Position numbers and translations under genes: made by a program. This document shows positions 41,689 through 51,238 of a stretch of DNA of 64,000 nucleotides, piece after piece. The stretch comes from Promethearchaeota archaeon (GTDB lineage Archaea > Asgardarchaeota > Thorarchaeia > Thorarchaeales > Thorarchaeaceae): NCBI GenBank assembly GCA_014728035.1, contig WJMJ01000078.1:62001-126000 (forward strand), in the 5' to 3' direction. The first letter of the stretch is position 1; each line of letters begins with the position of its first letter. Below the pieces are notes generated by a model. It worked only from the letters and a program-made list of their open reading frames with translations. It was not told where the DNA came from and searched no databases.

Positions 41689-44600
41689 TTGTTGTCTGAA
41701 TGGACGCCAAAACTCAAAACTATTCTTTTAATTTCATTACTATTGCTGCCTACATTGGTTTCTATATTGCCATCAGAAGGGGTTTTTCTAGAAAATATAG
41801 ATGGAAGGAATAACTTTCAGGGAGCAAATTCACCTGAAAATGCAATACCTCTTAGAAAAGCGACATTTGTTAATCCAGATCCGGAATCTTTAATGGACGA
41901 GTTTGCTTATATCGCAGCTATCCCAACAGCAGTATTTACACATTCAAACCAACAATACATCTCTCCCTTGATTTATTCAACGCTTGTGGATAGCGATAAA
42001 TGGATGACTGAAGACTGGGCAGAGTATCTAAATATAGATGGAGGAGCTACTCAGGCAACAGTCATTGGTGACTATTCTGAATCAGAAATTCTTGCTATCC
42101 AGAAGCAAATTGGAACTCCTATTTTTCCAAGAATAACAGGATCCACCTCTGCTGAAATTGCTGCACTGTTAGCAGTTAACGATTGGCGGAGCTCATCTAC
42201 CGCAGTATTCGCAGTTGTTGAAGATACATTTGAAGAGATTGAAATCACAGAAGGTTCCGCTACATATGAGTTTTCAAATAACCCTACAACAACAACAACG
42301 CATGACGTTTCTATATCCTCTAATGACCCTGTAGAGATGACTTTTACACCAAGCTCTTCAGCAGGTTGGTTAGAAGGTTCTTTTGATTGGACATCAAGCA
42401 ATGCATATTTCACTCATCTGCTTGAAGATGCAAACGGTATGATTATTGATTATTCAACTCAAGAACATATGTATCGGAGTAGATTTAGTACATATGTAAC
42501 GAATCCAGTGCCACTTCACTTTTGGGTGCCTAAAACAGAAGATGGATCTTGGACAATGACATTCAATCCATATTCGGTTACCAGTCCATTAACCGTAACA
42601 GGAGAAATTAAACATCATCCGGGATTTACTCAGACAATCACGGTACCAGATAATGCAAAATGGCTTAATATCACAATGGACTGGAATAACGCAGCTACAG
42701 ATCTGAATATGGCATTATTAGATCCAAATGGGAGAATAGCATCTTGGGCTCCAAGTGGTAGCATTCTCTCTGGACCGAGTGTGGAAAAAGCAGAGATTTC
42801 ATATCCAATGCCAGGTCAATGGACAATTATTGGATCTTGGATGGATGCAAATGAAGAGAACAACGGAGTTAACCTCTCATGGAGCTTGGCCACTATTGAT
42901 CCGGATATCCAAGGACATATGGAGTCAGCAGCAAATGCGGCAGTTGTAGCTTCACTTCTTAATTGTCCATTACTCTATGTAACCGAATCGGATATTCCAG
43001 AGGTCACTCAGTGGGCGATGGATCGTCTTGGAGTTAGTACCAGTATTTTGGTAGATCCAGCTAATGTTCATTCATTGGGCCTTGAAACTGCACTTAGTGC
43101 TGATACTTTCTTGTCAGCATGGAGTTCTTACACGGTGGTAAGTAACCAAATTTCAATGCTATCACAAGAAACGGATGTAGTGGTAAGTATACCACTAGGC
43201 GATGGGAATGAGCTATTTGCCACTGCAGCTTTTTCAGCTGCAGCACACGGTGCACCAATATTCTCTTTGTGCGGTGACGACAACGAGCTCCCTACAAGAG
43301 CGGAAGAAACTTGGGCACCATATCTCATCGGTCCAAATATTGAGATATACATAACAGACCGGTATTCCACAAGGACCGAAAATGGATGGTATGATGATAG
43401 AATTCCCAACATATATTCTATGCGCGAATCTGCAAGTAGTTTTGAAACATTTCTATCAGACAGAGGAGCATATAACGATACGACAAGTCAGTCAGTCATC
43501 ATAGTTGCACCTACTGATATCCTTCATGTTAGTTTTGACCGATCACTTCACAGTCATTTCGTTCCTGGTCGTATTCCAGGCACAACACAAACAACAGCAT
43601 CTGTAATGATAAACAAAGGACTGTTGCACAGATTTCTATTTTCTACAGCTGAGAATGCTGATACAAGCCTTTTGACAATGTATGCATATACAAATGGAGG
43701 AGCTGCACGAGATAATTTCGATGTGAGTAGAGCTCTGTTTCAAATTGAGGAGTCACAAACATTCCTGGAATCAATGGGATTCACAGTAGGGTTACATGTT
43801 GGTGTCGAAGAGGTCAACTCAATGATTGATTCGCAAATTGGTCTATGGTCAATCAGTACCCACGGAACTCTAACATTATATCCAACAGATCCACCCGAAA
43901 GACCAAGTGGACCGGGTATCTTCTCTTTACGAAATGAAGATGCGACATGGGGTTTTGAAGAATCCTTATCCAATAGAGAAGCAAATGGAGATGGTCTAGT
44001 TAATCCAGTTGCATTCCAAAACGAGTATAGTCATCATACTACTCGAAGCACCGAGGATTTAGAACAAGTGATAGAAAATATTGGATCACCAATTGTGTTC
44101 TTGACGGCATGTCTTCTTGGTGGAACACAACTACCTTTGACACTCATGGAACATGGAGCTGTAGCAGTAACAGCAGCACCAAGAACAGTATACTTCAATC
44201 CTGCATGTTATCTGTCAGTACTAATGACCGAAAAACTCGCTGAAGGAAACTCAACCGGTTTTGCGTTATCCGAAGGACTCAGGCATTCTTCAGTAGACTA
44301 TACCGATCCTTTGGGATATGAACCAGTCGATTATGCCAATCAACAGATTCTCTTTGGAGATCCAGAAGTACATCTCTATACAACGGACGATTTTCCCCAT
44401 GTAACATCAATTGATGGATACACAACAAACTTTGGAAATCATCGGCCAGGGAATGGAGTGCCAGCCGTAGCTGCACTTGGTGAAACATCATATCTTCCAG
44501 ATACATTAGAGGTTCTTAATGTTGAATACCTTTACTACCAAGTATCAAACATGAGTGAATTTATCAGACTGCTTCAGCTTTCTCGCGTGACCGTGGTCGA

Positions 44601-45513
44601 GCCTGGAGCTTATGGAACTCTAGAATCAGATTTGAACGCAAACAGTGTTCTTCTGGACTCTTACGTTCGTGGAGGTGGCACCTTTGTTGCTCTAGGTCTC
44701 ACGGATAACACTAGTTGGATTCCTTGGCCGCTCTCATACGATTCAAGTTCATCTAGTTCATCCATTTCAATAGATGATGCTGGACATCCTCTTGTATCGC
44801 TACCCAACGTATTAGGGTCGTCAGTAGATACAATTGGGCATTTCAGTTCCGTTTGGAGTAACCTTTCTGTTATTGCAACCAGTAGCAATCAACCAGTAAT
44901 TATTGGCGGTGTTATTGGAGCAGGAAAACTTGCGTTCACTACAACACATCCAGAAGGAGAAGAGAGAAACAAGACAATAAATAACATTGTAGAATGGTAC
45001 CTAAAACCATCAATCATTGTAGATTCAGTAAGCTTGAGTCAGTACATCATTTGGGAGGGTGATACTGTCACTATCCATGTTTCCCTATCAGATAGAAGTG
45101 GAACTCCAGTTAGCGATGTGGATCTCAGGGCCTGGGTGAATTATACTGCAGTTGATGTGATAGAGATAGGAACAGGTCTCTATGATATTTTCCTTGACCG
45201 GTCCTGGACTAATGGTCGTATAGGAAAACTCGACTTGCAATTGAGAGGTGTGAAAACTGGTTATGATACCTTATCTGTCGTATTCACCGAGTACGTTTTT
45301 ATTAGGCAATTCCCATGGATTCCGATTCTTCTTGTGGGAGGTACTTTTGCAGCCGTGGTTATTGGATATTTCTACATGAGATATCGTAGGGGAGAAGATC
45401 TGATTCCACGAAGAGGAAGTAAAGACAAATACAAAGGCCCAACTCCAGAGGAGAAAAAGAAACAACGGGAAGAAGATGAAAAATTCGACCCCAAGGAATT
45501 CTTTGGTGTATAG
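41689..45513 (+). CDS. Giant surface-anchored gingipain-like (C25, caspase-fold) protein
   Basis: The 1274-residue protein has an N-terminal signal segment, extracellular domains and a C-terminal membrane anchor (FPWIPILLVGGTFAAVVIGYF) with a basic cytoplasmic end. In the middle (about 690-920) there is a peptidase C25/gingipain-like domain. The His of STHG is residue 725 (codon 43861) and the Cys of LTACLLGG is residue 808 (codon 44110), the clan CD His-Cys pair. The end of the domain shows the QQILFGDPEVHLY typical of gingipains. N-terminal repeats (about 200-420) read as beta-sandwich modules, and an Ig-like domain (about 1110-1210) precedes the anchor. TTG at 41689 has GGAG upstream. Function may be external proteolysis, and whether it is active is unproven. 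Confidence 0.75.
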   Translation: MLSEWTPKLKTILLISLLLLPTLVSILPSEGVFLENIDGRNNFQGANSPENAIPLRKATFVNPDPESLMDEFAYIAAIPTAVFTHSNQQYISPLIYSTLVDSDKWMTEDWAEYLNIDGGATQATVIGDYSESEILAIQKQIGTPIFPRITGSTSAEIAALLAVNDWRSSSTAVFAVVEDTFEEIEITEGSATYEFSNNPTTTTTHDVSISSNDPVEMTFTPSSSAGWLEGSFDWTSSNAYFTHLLEDANGMIIDYSTQEHMYRSRFSTYVTNPVPLHFWVPKTEDGSWTMTFNPYSVTSPLTVTGEIKHHPGFTQTITVPDNAKWLNITMDWNNAATDLNMALLDPNGRIASWAPSGSILSGPSVEKAEISYPMPGQWTIIGSWMDANEENNGVNLSWSLATIDPDIQGHMESAANAAVVASLLNCPLLYVTESDIPEVTQWAMDRLGVSTSILVDPANVHSLGLETALSADTFLSAWSSYTVVSNQISMLSQETDVVVSIPLGDGNELFATAAFSAAAHGAPIFSLCGDDNELPTRAEETWAPYLIGPNIEIYITDRYSTRTENGWYDDRIPNIYSMRESASSFETFLSDRGAYNDTTSQSVIIVAPTDILHVSFDRSLHSHFVPGRIPGTTQTTASVMINKGLLHRFLFSTAENADTSLLTMYAYTNGGAARDNFDVSRALFQIEESQTFLESMGFTVGLHVGVEEVNSMIDSQIGLWSISTHGTLTLYPTDPPERPSGPGIFSLRNEDATWGFEESLSNREANGDGLVNPVAFQNEYSHHTTRSTEDLEQVIENIGSPIVFLTACLLGGTQLPLTLMEHGAVAVTAAPRTVYFNPACYLSVLMTEKLAEGNSTGFALSEGLRHSSVDYTDPLGYEPVDYANQQILFGDPEVHLYTTDDFPHVTSIDGYTTNFGNHRPGNGVPAVAALGETSYLPDTLEVLNVEYLYYQVSNMSEFIRLLQLSRVTVVEPGAYGTLESDLNANSVLLDSYVRGGGTFVALGLTDNTSWIPWPLSYDSSSSSSSISIDDAGHPLVSLPNVLGSSVDTIGHFSSVWSNLSVIATSSNQPVIIGGVIGAGKLAFTTTHPEGEERNKTINNIVEWYLKPSIIVDSVSLSQYIIWEGDTVTIHVSLSDRSGTPVSDVDLRAWVNYTAVDVIEIGTGLYDIFLDRSWTNGRIGKLDLQLRGVKTGYDTLSVVFTEYVFIRQFPWIPILLVGGTFAAVVIGYFYMRYRRGEDLIPRRGSKDKYKGPTPEEKKKQREEDEKFDPKEFFGV

Positions 45514-45612
45514 AATGCGCAATTGGTGTGCATCTTTCACCTATAATACGGCAACATTTTAATGATAAGTTTAGCGATTTACCATTGTTCTGATTGACCA
45601 GAGGCTTCAATT

Positions 45613-45975
45613 ATGACCAGTCGGGTAGATAAAATCAATAAAATCATCAGGGACTTCGAAACTGTACCAGGAGTGGAGGGAGCTGCTCTGGTGTCATTGG
45701 ATGGCTTGATGATATCCTCCGCACTTCCAGAAAGTGAACAAGAAAGGGTTGCAGCAATTAGTGCAGCTATGCTAACTTTGGGAGATAAAGCAACAGGGGA
45801 ATTGGATCGTGGAAACCTTGAACAGGTATACGTCAAGGGAGATAGAGGATACACACTGCTAACTTCTGTAGGAGAAACTGCACTGTTGCTTGTTCTAGCA
45901 AAGGTTGATGCACAACTAGGTTTGATATTTATGGATATGAAGAGGATGGCTGAAACCTTACTAGATGTTCTCTAA
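45613..45975 (+). CDS. Roadblock/LC7-domain protein
   Basis: The 120-residue protein is a single Roadblock/LC7 domain, with an N-terminal helix VDKINKIIRDFETVPGVEGAALVSLDGLMI followed by VAAISAAMLTLGDKATGEL, LEQVYVKGDRGYTLLTSV and a C-terminal helix. This is the fold that in bacteria (MglB) and eukaryotes regulates Ras-like GTPases. It is followed immediately (3 nt) by the convergent coaBC stop. No GTPase is cotranscribed, but the window has four. ATG at 45613. Confidence 0.87.
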   Translation: MTSRVDKINKIIRDFETVPGVEGAALVSLDGLMISSALPESEQERVAAISAAMLTLGDKATGELDRGNLEQVYVKGDRGYTLLTSVGETALLLVLAKVDAQLGLIFMDMKRMAETLLDVL

Positions 45976-45978
45976 TTA

Positions 45979-47220
45979 TCATTTAGTGAACCATCTTCGG
46001 ACTATCTCATCAATAATTGTCCTAGCAACATCTCTCTTTGATACAAGTTCAGTCTTTACCAAATCATCAGGGCCTACTATAAGAACTTGGTTTGTATCAG
46101 TTCCAAATGCAACACCTTTTCGCATTGCATCATTTGCCACCACTAGATTGCAAATCCCAGCTTCTATTTTCTTTCTTGCTCTTTTTTCTAGTTCTTCATC
46201 AGAAACACCAGATTCGACCTTGAATCCGACAATATACAAATCAGAATTCTGTTTTCGAGCTTCTTCTATTATCTTCTTTGTGGGTTCGAACTCGATTGAT
46301 AAGGATTGCTTACCAGACGACATTTTACTATCTACTTTGGTTTTTGGCACATAGTCTAGCACAGCCGCTGCAGACACGAATACATCTACAGCACGTTTCT
46401 CAAGTTCATGTAATACGGTCTCCATCATTTCATCAGTAGTATCCACATGAAGTACTTCAGCATTCTCAGGAGCTTTTTCAGATGTCGGACCTAAAATAAG
46501 AGTGGCAGTTCCACCCCGAGAGAGAATCTCTCTAGTTATAGCAATCCCCATCTTTCCAGTCGAAGGGTTTGTTATGAATCGTACACGGTCAAGCCAGCCT
46601 CTTGTTGGGCCAGCTGTAATGATAAAATGCTTATTCTTCAAATCTTGTGCCCCAAGAATACTAATCACATATTCAACTATGTTAGAAACCGAGGGGATTT
46701 TTGCCTTGGCTTCTTCCATACGAGGACTAATTACATGGACATCCATTCTTTTCAGTCGTGCAATATTTTCAATCACCGCGGGATGGTCATACATGGATTG
46801 ATGCATTGCAGGAACAACAATTACAGGAATTTTCGCACCGATTCCAGAAGATACAGTAGTCGTTACTGGAGTGTCGTCAATACCATTTGCTATTTTTCCA
46901 ATAGTATTTGCTGTCGATGGTGCTATCAAAATAAGGTCAACGTGCTCGTTATGTTTTCCAGCAAGAGTGACGTGTTCAATTTGTCCTGTAAGTTCTGTAA
47001 CAACAGGATTTCCAGTAGCCCATTCCATCAGGTGGGGATGAATTATTTTCTGTCCCGCTTCACTCATGACTGTATGAACTTCAGCACCGTGACGCATCAA
47101 CGTTCTGGAGAGTGCAACACATTCAACAGCTGCAACACTTCCTGTAATACATAATGCTATTTTTTTCCCTTCAAGTAAAGAACTCAATGTACCTTTGATC
47201 AGTTTCGATGTATGCTGCAT
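45979..47220 (-). CDS. coaBC: Bifunctional phosphopantothenoylcysteine synthetase/decarboxylase
   Basis: The 413-residue enzyme catalyses two steps from 4'-phosphopantothenate to 4'-phosphopantetheine. The FMN-dependent decarboxylase (CoaC, about 1-190) has GKKIALCITGSVAAVECVALSRTL and the active-site region VPAMHQSMYDHPAV. The CTP-dependent synthetase (CoaB, about 200-400) has ITAGPTRGWLDRVRFITNPSTGKMG and GVAFGTDTNQVLI. ATG at 47220 has a GAGTGAC site. The upstream pathway genes lie 1.3 kb away on the plus strand (48.5-51.2 kb), so the two transcription units share a function. Confidence 0.93.
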   Translation of the reverse strand: MQHTSKLIKGTLSSLLEGKKIALCITGSVAAVECVALSRTLMRHGAEVHTVMSEAGQKIIHPHLMEWATGNPVVTELTGQIEHVTLAGKHNEHVDLILIAPSTANTIGKIANGIDDTPVTTTVSSGIGAKIPVIVVPAMHQSMYDHPAVIENIARLKRMDVHVISPRMEEAKAKIPSVSNIVEYVISILGAQDLKNKHFIITAGPTRGWLDRVRFITNPSTGKMGIAITREILSRGGTATLILGPTSEKAPENAEVLHVDTTDEMMETVLHELEKRAVDVFVSAAAVLDYVPKTKVDSKMSSGKQSLSIEFEPTKKIIEEARKQNSDLYIVGFKVESGVSDEELEKRARKKIEAGICNLVVANDAMRKGVAFGTDTNQVLIVGPDDLVKTELVSKRDVARTIIDEIVRRWFTK

Positions 47221-47531
47221 TTATGTCACTCTCATAATCTTGTTGGAAATTGCTCCTGATAACTTAATCCGATAGCAGTATTATGAACGTTTCAGCTCTT
47301 TTTTCCTATTTAACCTTTGAAATGCATCAAAAAAATCAACATGGTTGTATAATTTGTAAGATAGGTGAGCAAAGAATATATGAGCTATTTCCTCAATGGC
47401 AGATTGTTGATGGTTCTTCTTGTAGGAAGGTACCATTAACAGCACGCTATCAATGGATGCGGGCACGGGAGATACATCTGTGTCAGTAAAGCAGTGAATC
47501 TCATAAAAGAAATTCAGCAGGTGCGGAATAC
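47221..47531. other. Intergenic region between coaBC and the unknown gene
   Basis: About 310 nt. It holds the promoter of coaBC on the minus strand and the ribosome-binding sequence GGTGCGG of the next plus-strand gene. Two overlapping 60-70 codon frames, one on each strand, are not supported as genes. I see no RNA structure beyond short stems. Confidence 0.4.
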
Positions 47532-48371
47532 TTGGCGAACTCTTCTCATGATTTGGAAACGATTCTTAGCAGATTCGAACCAGAAAAAAGAGCTCGTTAC
47601 CAAGCTTATGAAAAAGTTGTATCATCTTTTGGCTCACCAACTCAATCCCTTTTTGTGTTAGATAATGATAACGAAGCTGACACATTTCGAAGAGATTTTG
47701 ACGAGTATCTAAAGGTGACTGGAAAAGTCGAGGAAACTCGGAAGGATGCTCCATATTACGTAGTTCGGATAGGATATGATGGAGACATGCTAGATGATAT
47801 GTTTCGCCTTGCAGTGTCCAGCGAATCAGAGCACTTCAATCCTGCAAAACTCGATGCCAGTATGCTATATTCCAAACAATCAATCTTTCAACATCTCTAC
47901 AACAGCATAACTCAGGATAAATTCATCATCTTTCATATCACAGAGTTTCCATTAGCATATTATTTCGAAACTGCTGTGGTTGTGGACGTTGAGGAACTAT
48001 CGGACATTATGGATCCAACTGTTCATGATGCTACAATCGAAAGATATCTGAATGATTTACGCCAACAGGGTTCTGAAGAGCATCGAAAAACTTACAGTTT
48101 CTTTTATCGGATAAGCACTTCACTACTCATGGAACTATCTAATGTCTTTCTTGTCGTTCCTACAGCTGGTATGAATCGTCATATGGTAGTAACAAGTTGG
48201 AGAACACAGACTCTGCTACTCGGTTTCAGTCCTTTAACATGGTCTTCTGGAAGTTTTCGTGTATATGATCTCAGTGGGAGGGACATCGATGCGAGATGGG
48301 CATATCCTGCCCCACCTGCAGAATACCCATCTGAGAAGCAGTATGTCAGTCTGGTGCCACTCAGAAAATAA
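47532..48371 (+). CDS. Hypothetical 279-residue protein
   Basis: I do not recognise this family. It starts at TTG 47532, with GGTGCGG upstream. The sequence has an N-terminal helical stretch (LETILSRFEPEKRARYQAYEKVV), a middle alpha/beta region with many aromatic residues, and a C-terminal part with hydrophobic strands (SFFYRISTSLLMELSNVFLVVP, MVVTSWRTQTLLLGFSP). No membrane segment or metal motif is clear. It is between coaBC and the pantoate kinase operon but has its own ribosome-binding site. No function is inferred. Confidence 0.55.
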   Translation: MANSSHDLETILSRFEPEKRARYQAYEKVVSSFGSPTQSLFVLDNDNEADTFRRDFDEYLKVTGKVEETRKDAPYYVVRIGYDGDMLDDMFRLAVSSESEHFNPAKLDASMLYSKQSIFQHLYNSITQDKFIIFHITEFPLAYYFETAVVVDVEELSDIMDPTVHDATIERYLNDLRQQGSEEHRKTYSFFYRISTSLLMELSNVFLVVPTAGMNRHMVVTSWRTQTLLLGFSPLTWSSGSFRVYDLSGRDIDARWAYPAPPAEYPSEKQYVSLVPLRK

Positions 48372-48428
48372 TCACACATATTCTTCAATATCTTCATGTT
48401 GCGAACTAATCTGAAGACTTACTATTTT

Positions 48429-48455
48429 AATGGTAATATACCATTACATACCATT
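48429..48455 (+). promoter_or_regulatory. Operator-like TACCATT repeats upstream of the pantoate operon
   Basis: AATGGTA (48429-48435) and TACCATT (48439-48445) form an inverted repeat with a 3-nt spacer, and a third TACCATT occurs at 48449-48455, one helical turn (10 nt) further on. The cluster lies 65 nt before the pantoate kinase start, near the promoter, and suggests regulation of CoA synthesis. Confidence 0.5.
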
Positions 48456-48519
48456 AAATTGTATTTCACCCAAGGATTACTATATTAATGCCTCCGGATA
48501 GGAAGAAATAGACAACACC

Positions 48520-49437
48520 TTGAAACTCCAAAGAAGACATGCAAAAGCGTTCGTACCTGGACACATAACTGGTTTGTTCAGGATTCACGATAATTTCGCG
48601 GATCCTCTTCAACGGGGTTCAACTGGTGCGGGGTTCTCAGTTAAACTAGGAACTATCACAAGTATAGAGGTGATTGAGAGCCCAGCATCCATGATAGTAG
48701 TAGACTATAATGATATTCAGATAGAAGGTCCTGTTACTAGGACGGTGACACAAAATATGCTTGATGATATTGGTGAATCTTACAAAATTCATGTGAAACA
48801 CCAATCAGGCCTTCCTATCGGTGTTGGTTTTGGTGCCTCAGGAGCTGGAGCACTTGGCACTGCGTTTGCACTCGGTTCTATCTTCTCTGATAAATATGAT
48901 AATCAAACACTCGCTCAAATCGCACATCTTGCTGAAGTTGAAAATCATAGTGGACTTGGAGATGTTATAGCACAAACAGTTGGAGGTTTTGAACTTCGAA
49001 CTCATCCCGGCGCTCCGGGTATTGGAAAAATTGTAAACATACCAACAAGTTCTGATTTTAGTGTAGTATTAGCAGGTGGAACTGGTCTTGATACCAGTAA
49101 AATATTGACTAATTCAGACCAAAGGGACAAGATAAATCGCGTTGGAGAAAACCTAGTAAAGAAAATAATAGACTCACCAAAATTGGATACGTTTATCCAG
49201 TGTTCACAAGAGTTTGCATTCTCCACAGATTTGGCAAACAAAAGAATACGACAAGCGCTTCAGCATCTTGAAGAATCAGGATTTGAAAAGTCCGGAATGG
49301 TTATGCTTGGAAATTCGGTATTCTGTTTTTGTACGAAGAAGCAAACTGATGAGGTTAGTAAAATTCTGAGTCGTCATTGGAATGCAAATGAGATATTCGT
49401 AACGGGTATAGATCAGATTGGTGGGAGAGTGCTATAA
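48520..49437 (+). CDS. Pantoate kinase (archaeal, GHMP family)
   Basis: The 305-residue enzyme phosphorylates pantoate to 4-phosphopantoate in the archaeal CoA pathway. It has the GHMP ATP loop LPIGVGFGASGAGALGTAFALG near residue 100 and a leading AFVPGHITGLFRIHDNFADPLQRGSTGAGFSV segment typical of archaeal pantoate kinases. The start is TTG 48520. It overlaps the next gene by one base (TAATGG). It is the first gene of a three-gene operon for pantoate-derived intermediates, preceded by the TACCATT sites. Confidence 0.88.
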   Translation: MKLQRRHAKAFVPGHITGLFRIHDNFADPLQRGSTGAGFSVKLGTITSIEVIESPASMIVVDYNDIQIEGPVTRTVTQNMLDDIGESYKIHVKHQSGLPIGVGFGASGAGALGTAFALGSIFSDKYDNQTLAQIAHLAEVENHSGLGDVIAQTVGGFELRTHPGAPGIGKIVNIPTSSDFSVVLAGGTGLDTSKILTNSDQRDKINRVGENLVKKIIDSPKLDTFIQCSQEFAFSTDLANKRIRQALQHLEESGFEKSGMVMLGNSVFCFCTKKQTDEVSKILSRHWNANEIFVTGIDQIGGRVL

Positions 49438-50255
49438 TGGGCCTTATAGAAATTCCAGACGACCATCCACGAAAAGTGTCCCTTGAAACACGGGAAACTA
49501 TTATAGAAGGACACCAAAAACACATTGTTGCAACTGCGGGGCTTCTCGCTCATGGACGTGGAGAAGCTTTTGATTATCTAATTGGAGAAAGAACAACGCA
49601 GCAAGCGAAAGAAGCGATTCAAGCAGCAGTTGCTGAGATTTTACTCGCAGACCATCCGGTAATAAGCGTTAATGGAAATGTATGCTCGCTTGTTCCGAGG
49701 GAGCTTGTTCAATTTTCGGAGTTGACTAAAGCCCCTCTTGAGATTAACCTGTTTTATTATAGAAAGGAACGAGAGGATGCAATACTGAAAGCGCTTCTTG
49801 ATGCAGGTGCAAAGGAAATCCTTGGTACTCATGACAGACCATCCGAAACAATTCCAGAACTAAGCAGTAATCGCAGAAAAGTAGATTCTGACGGAATTGC
49901 AATAGCTGATGTTGTTATTGTCCCATTGGAAGATGGAGATAGAACTGAGGCACTACGAGCAGTCGGAAAACGAGTGATAACAGTCGATTTGAATCCTATG
50001 AGTCGAACATCGGTATTTTCCAATGTGACGATTGTTGATAACATCATCAGAGCAATGCCACTCATGGTTGAAACTGCAAAACGATTTCGTAGCCTAAGTG
50101 AAGCTCAACTTATCGAAATTGTTGACAAATTCGATAATGGGAGAAATTTGGATGCTTCTCTCCAGATTATGATTGAACATCTACAGACTGAAGCTAAAGC
50201 AGCTTTACAAAGAAAGCCAAGAACAGTTAAGGAATTGAAGGAGGCAGACCAATGA
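49437..50255 (+). CDS. 4-phosphopantoate--beta-alanine ligase (phosphopantothenate synthetase)
   Basis: The 272-residue ATP-dependent ligase joins 4-phosphopantoate and beta-alanine. The family is recognised by the N-terminal RETIIEGHQKHIVATAGLLAHGRGEAFDYLIGERT and the later EINLFYYRKEREDAILKALLDAGAKEILGTHDRP, which are conserved in the archaeal COG1701 type. The ATG overlaps the pantoate kinase stop, and its own stop overlaps the ketopantoate reductase start (ATGA), so translation is coupled across the operon. Confidence 0.9.
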   Translation: MGLIEIPDDHPRKVSLETRETIIEGHQKHIVATAGLLAHGRGEAFDYLIGERTTQQAKEAIQAAVAEILLADHPVISVNGNVCSLVPRELVQFSELTKAPLEINLFYYRKEREDAILKALLDAGAKEILGTHDRPSETIPELSSNRRKVDSDGIAIADVVIVPLEDGDRTEALRAVGKRVITVDLNPMSRTSVFSNVTIVDNIIRAMPLMVETAKRFRSLSEAQLIEIVDKFDNGRNLDASLQIMIEHLQTEAKAALQRKPRTVKELKEADQ

Positions 50256-51238
50256 AGATTGTAGTGATGGGTTCAGGAGCTATAGGAAGTTTGTACGGGG
50301 GAATTCTATCGCAAAATAGGAATAACGAAGTTACTCTTGTGGGAAGGAAAGCACATATCGATGCAATCTCATCTCAGGGATTAACACTCACTGGTGTGAT
50401 GGGAAATCATGTTGTATATCCAGAAACCACCACCGACCCAAAAACGATTCGTGAAGCAGATTTGGTTCTTATTACAACAAAAACATACGATACACTTACT
50501 GCGGCAAAACGTATACGTCATTTAGTCGACCAAGGTGCCCATGTAATGGTCCTCCAAAACGGTATTGGTACTGAAAAAGAATTGGCAGAATATCTGGATA
50601 CAGAACGAATAATTCGTGCTACTTCATGTATGGGAGCATTAAGAACTGGACCTGGAAAAATTCAAGTCACTGGTACTGGAATCACTGAAATCGGTTCACA
50701 TTTTCCTTCAACCTATCAGATAATATATCAAATTGCTGAAATGCTTCAATCGGTTGGATTTGAAGTCAAGATATCTAAGAATATTGAAGGTGTGGTCTGG
50801 ACAAAAACACTGGTTAATTGTGGAATTAATCCTGTTGGAGCTCTTACTGGATTAACAAATGGAGAAGTATACGACAATCAAAATCTTAGAGGTCTAATTG
50901 TTCAGCTGGTTGAAGAGGCGGTTCTCGTTGTGAAAGCTCTTAATATTCAACTAACAACGGATGATCCCGTACGTTATGCACTTGGTACCGCAAAAGCAAC
51001 AAGCAGCAATATCAATTCAATGCTGCAAGATATCCGTGCTGGTAAGACTACTGAAATTGATTCAATCACTGGTAAAATCATCGAGTTTGCCAAAGAGCTT
51101 GGAATACCTACGCCAGCAAGTGAAACAGTCTATGCTCTTGTAAAAGCATTAGAAGCCAAATGCCTTGCAGACTCGAAATACTGTGAAGATTCGATACTTG
51201 ATGCTGACAAACTCATGGAAGCAATATCTATACCTTAA
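50252..51238 (+). CDS. panE: 2-dehydropantoate 2-reductase (ketopantoate reductase)
   Basis: The 328-residue NAD(P)H enzyme makes pantoate from ketopantoate. It has the Rossmann GSGAIGSLYGGIL at the N-terminus, VLQNGIGTEKEL near 101-112, and the catalytic Lys region (VVWTKTLVNCGINPVGALTGLTNGEV near 184-206). It is the last gene of the operon with pantoate kinase and the ligase, overlapping the latter by 4 nt. It converges on an MBL-fold gene with an 11-bp overlap. With coaBC, this cluster covers ketopantoate to 4'-phosphopantetheine. Confidence 0.9.
   Translation: MKIVVMGSGAIGSLYGGILSQNRNNEVTLVGRKAHIDAISSQGLTLTGVMGNHVVYPETTTDPKTIREADLVLITTKTYDTLTAAKRIRHLVDQGAHVMVLQNGIGTEKELAEYLDTERIIRATSCMGALRTGPGKIQVTGTGITEIGSHFPSTYQIIYQIAEMLQSVGFEVKISKNIEGVVWTKTLVNCGINPVGALTGLTNGEVYDNQNLRGLIVQLVEEAVLVVKALNIQLTTDDPVRYALGTAKATSSNINSMLQDIRAGKTTEIDSITGKIIEFAKELGIPTPASETVYALVKALEAKCLADSKYCEDSILDADKLMEAISIP

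Noticed and set aside
47281..47489. Two overlapping 60-70 codon frames between coaBC and the next gene
   Set aside because: They lie on opposite strands, have no recognisable ribosome-binding sites or domains, and look like chance.
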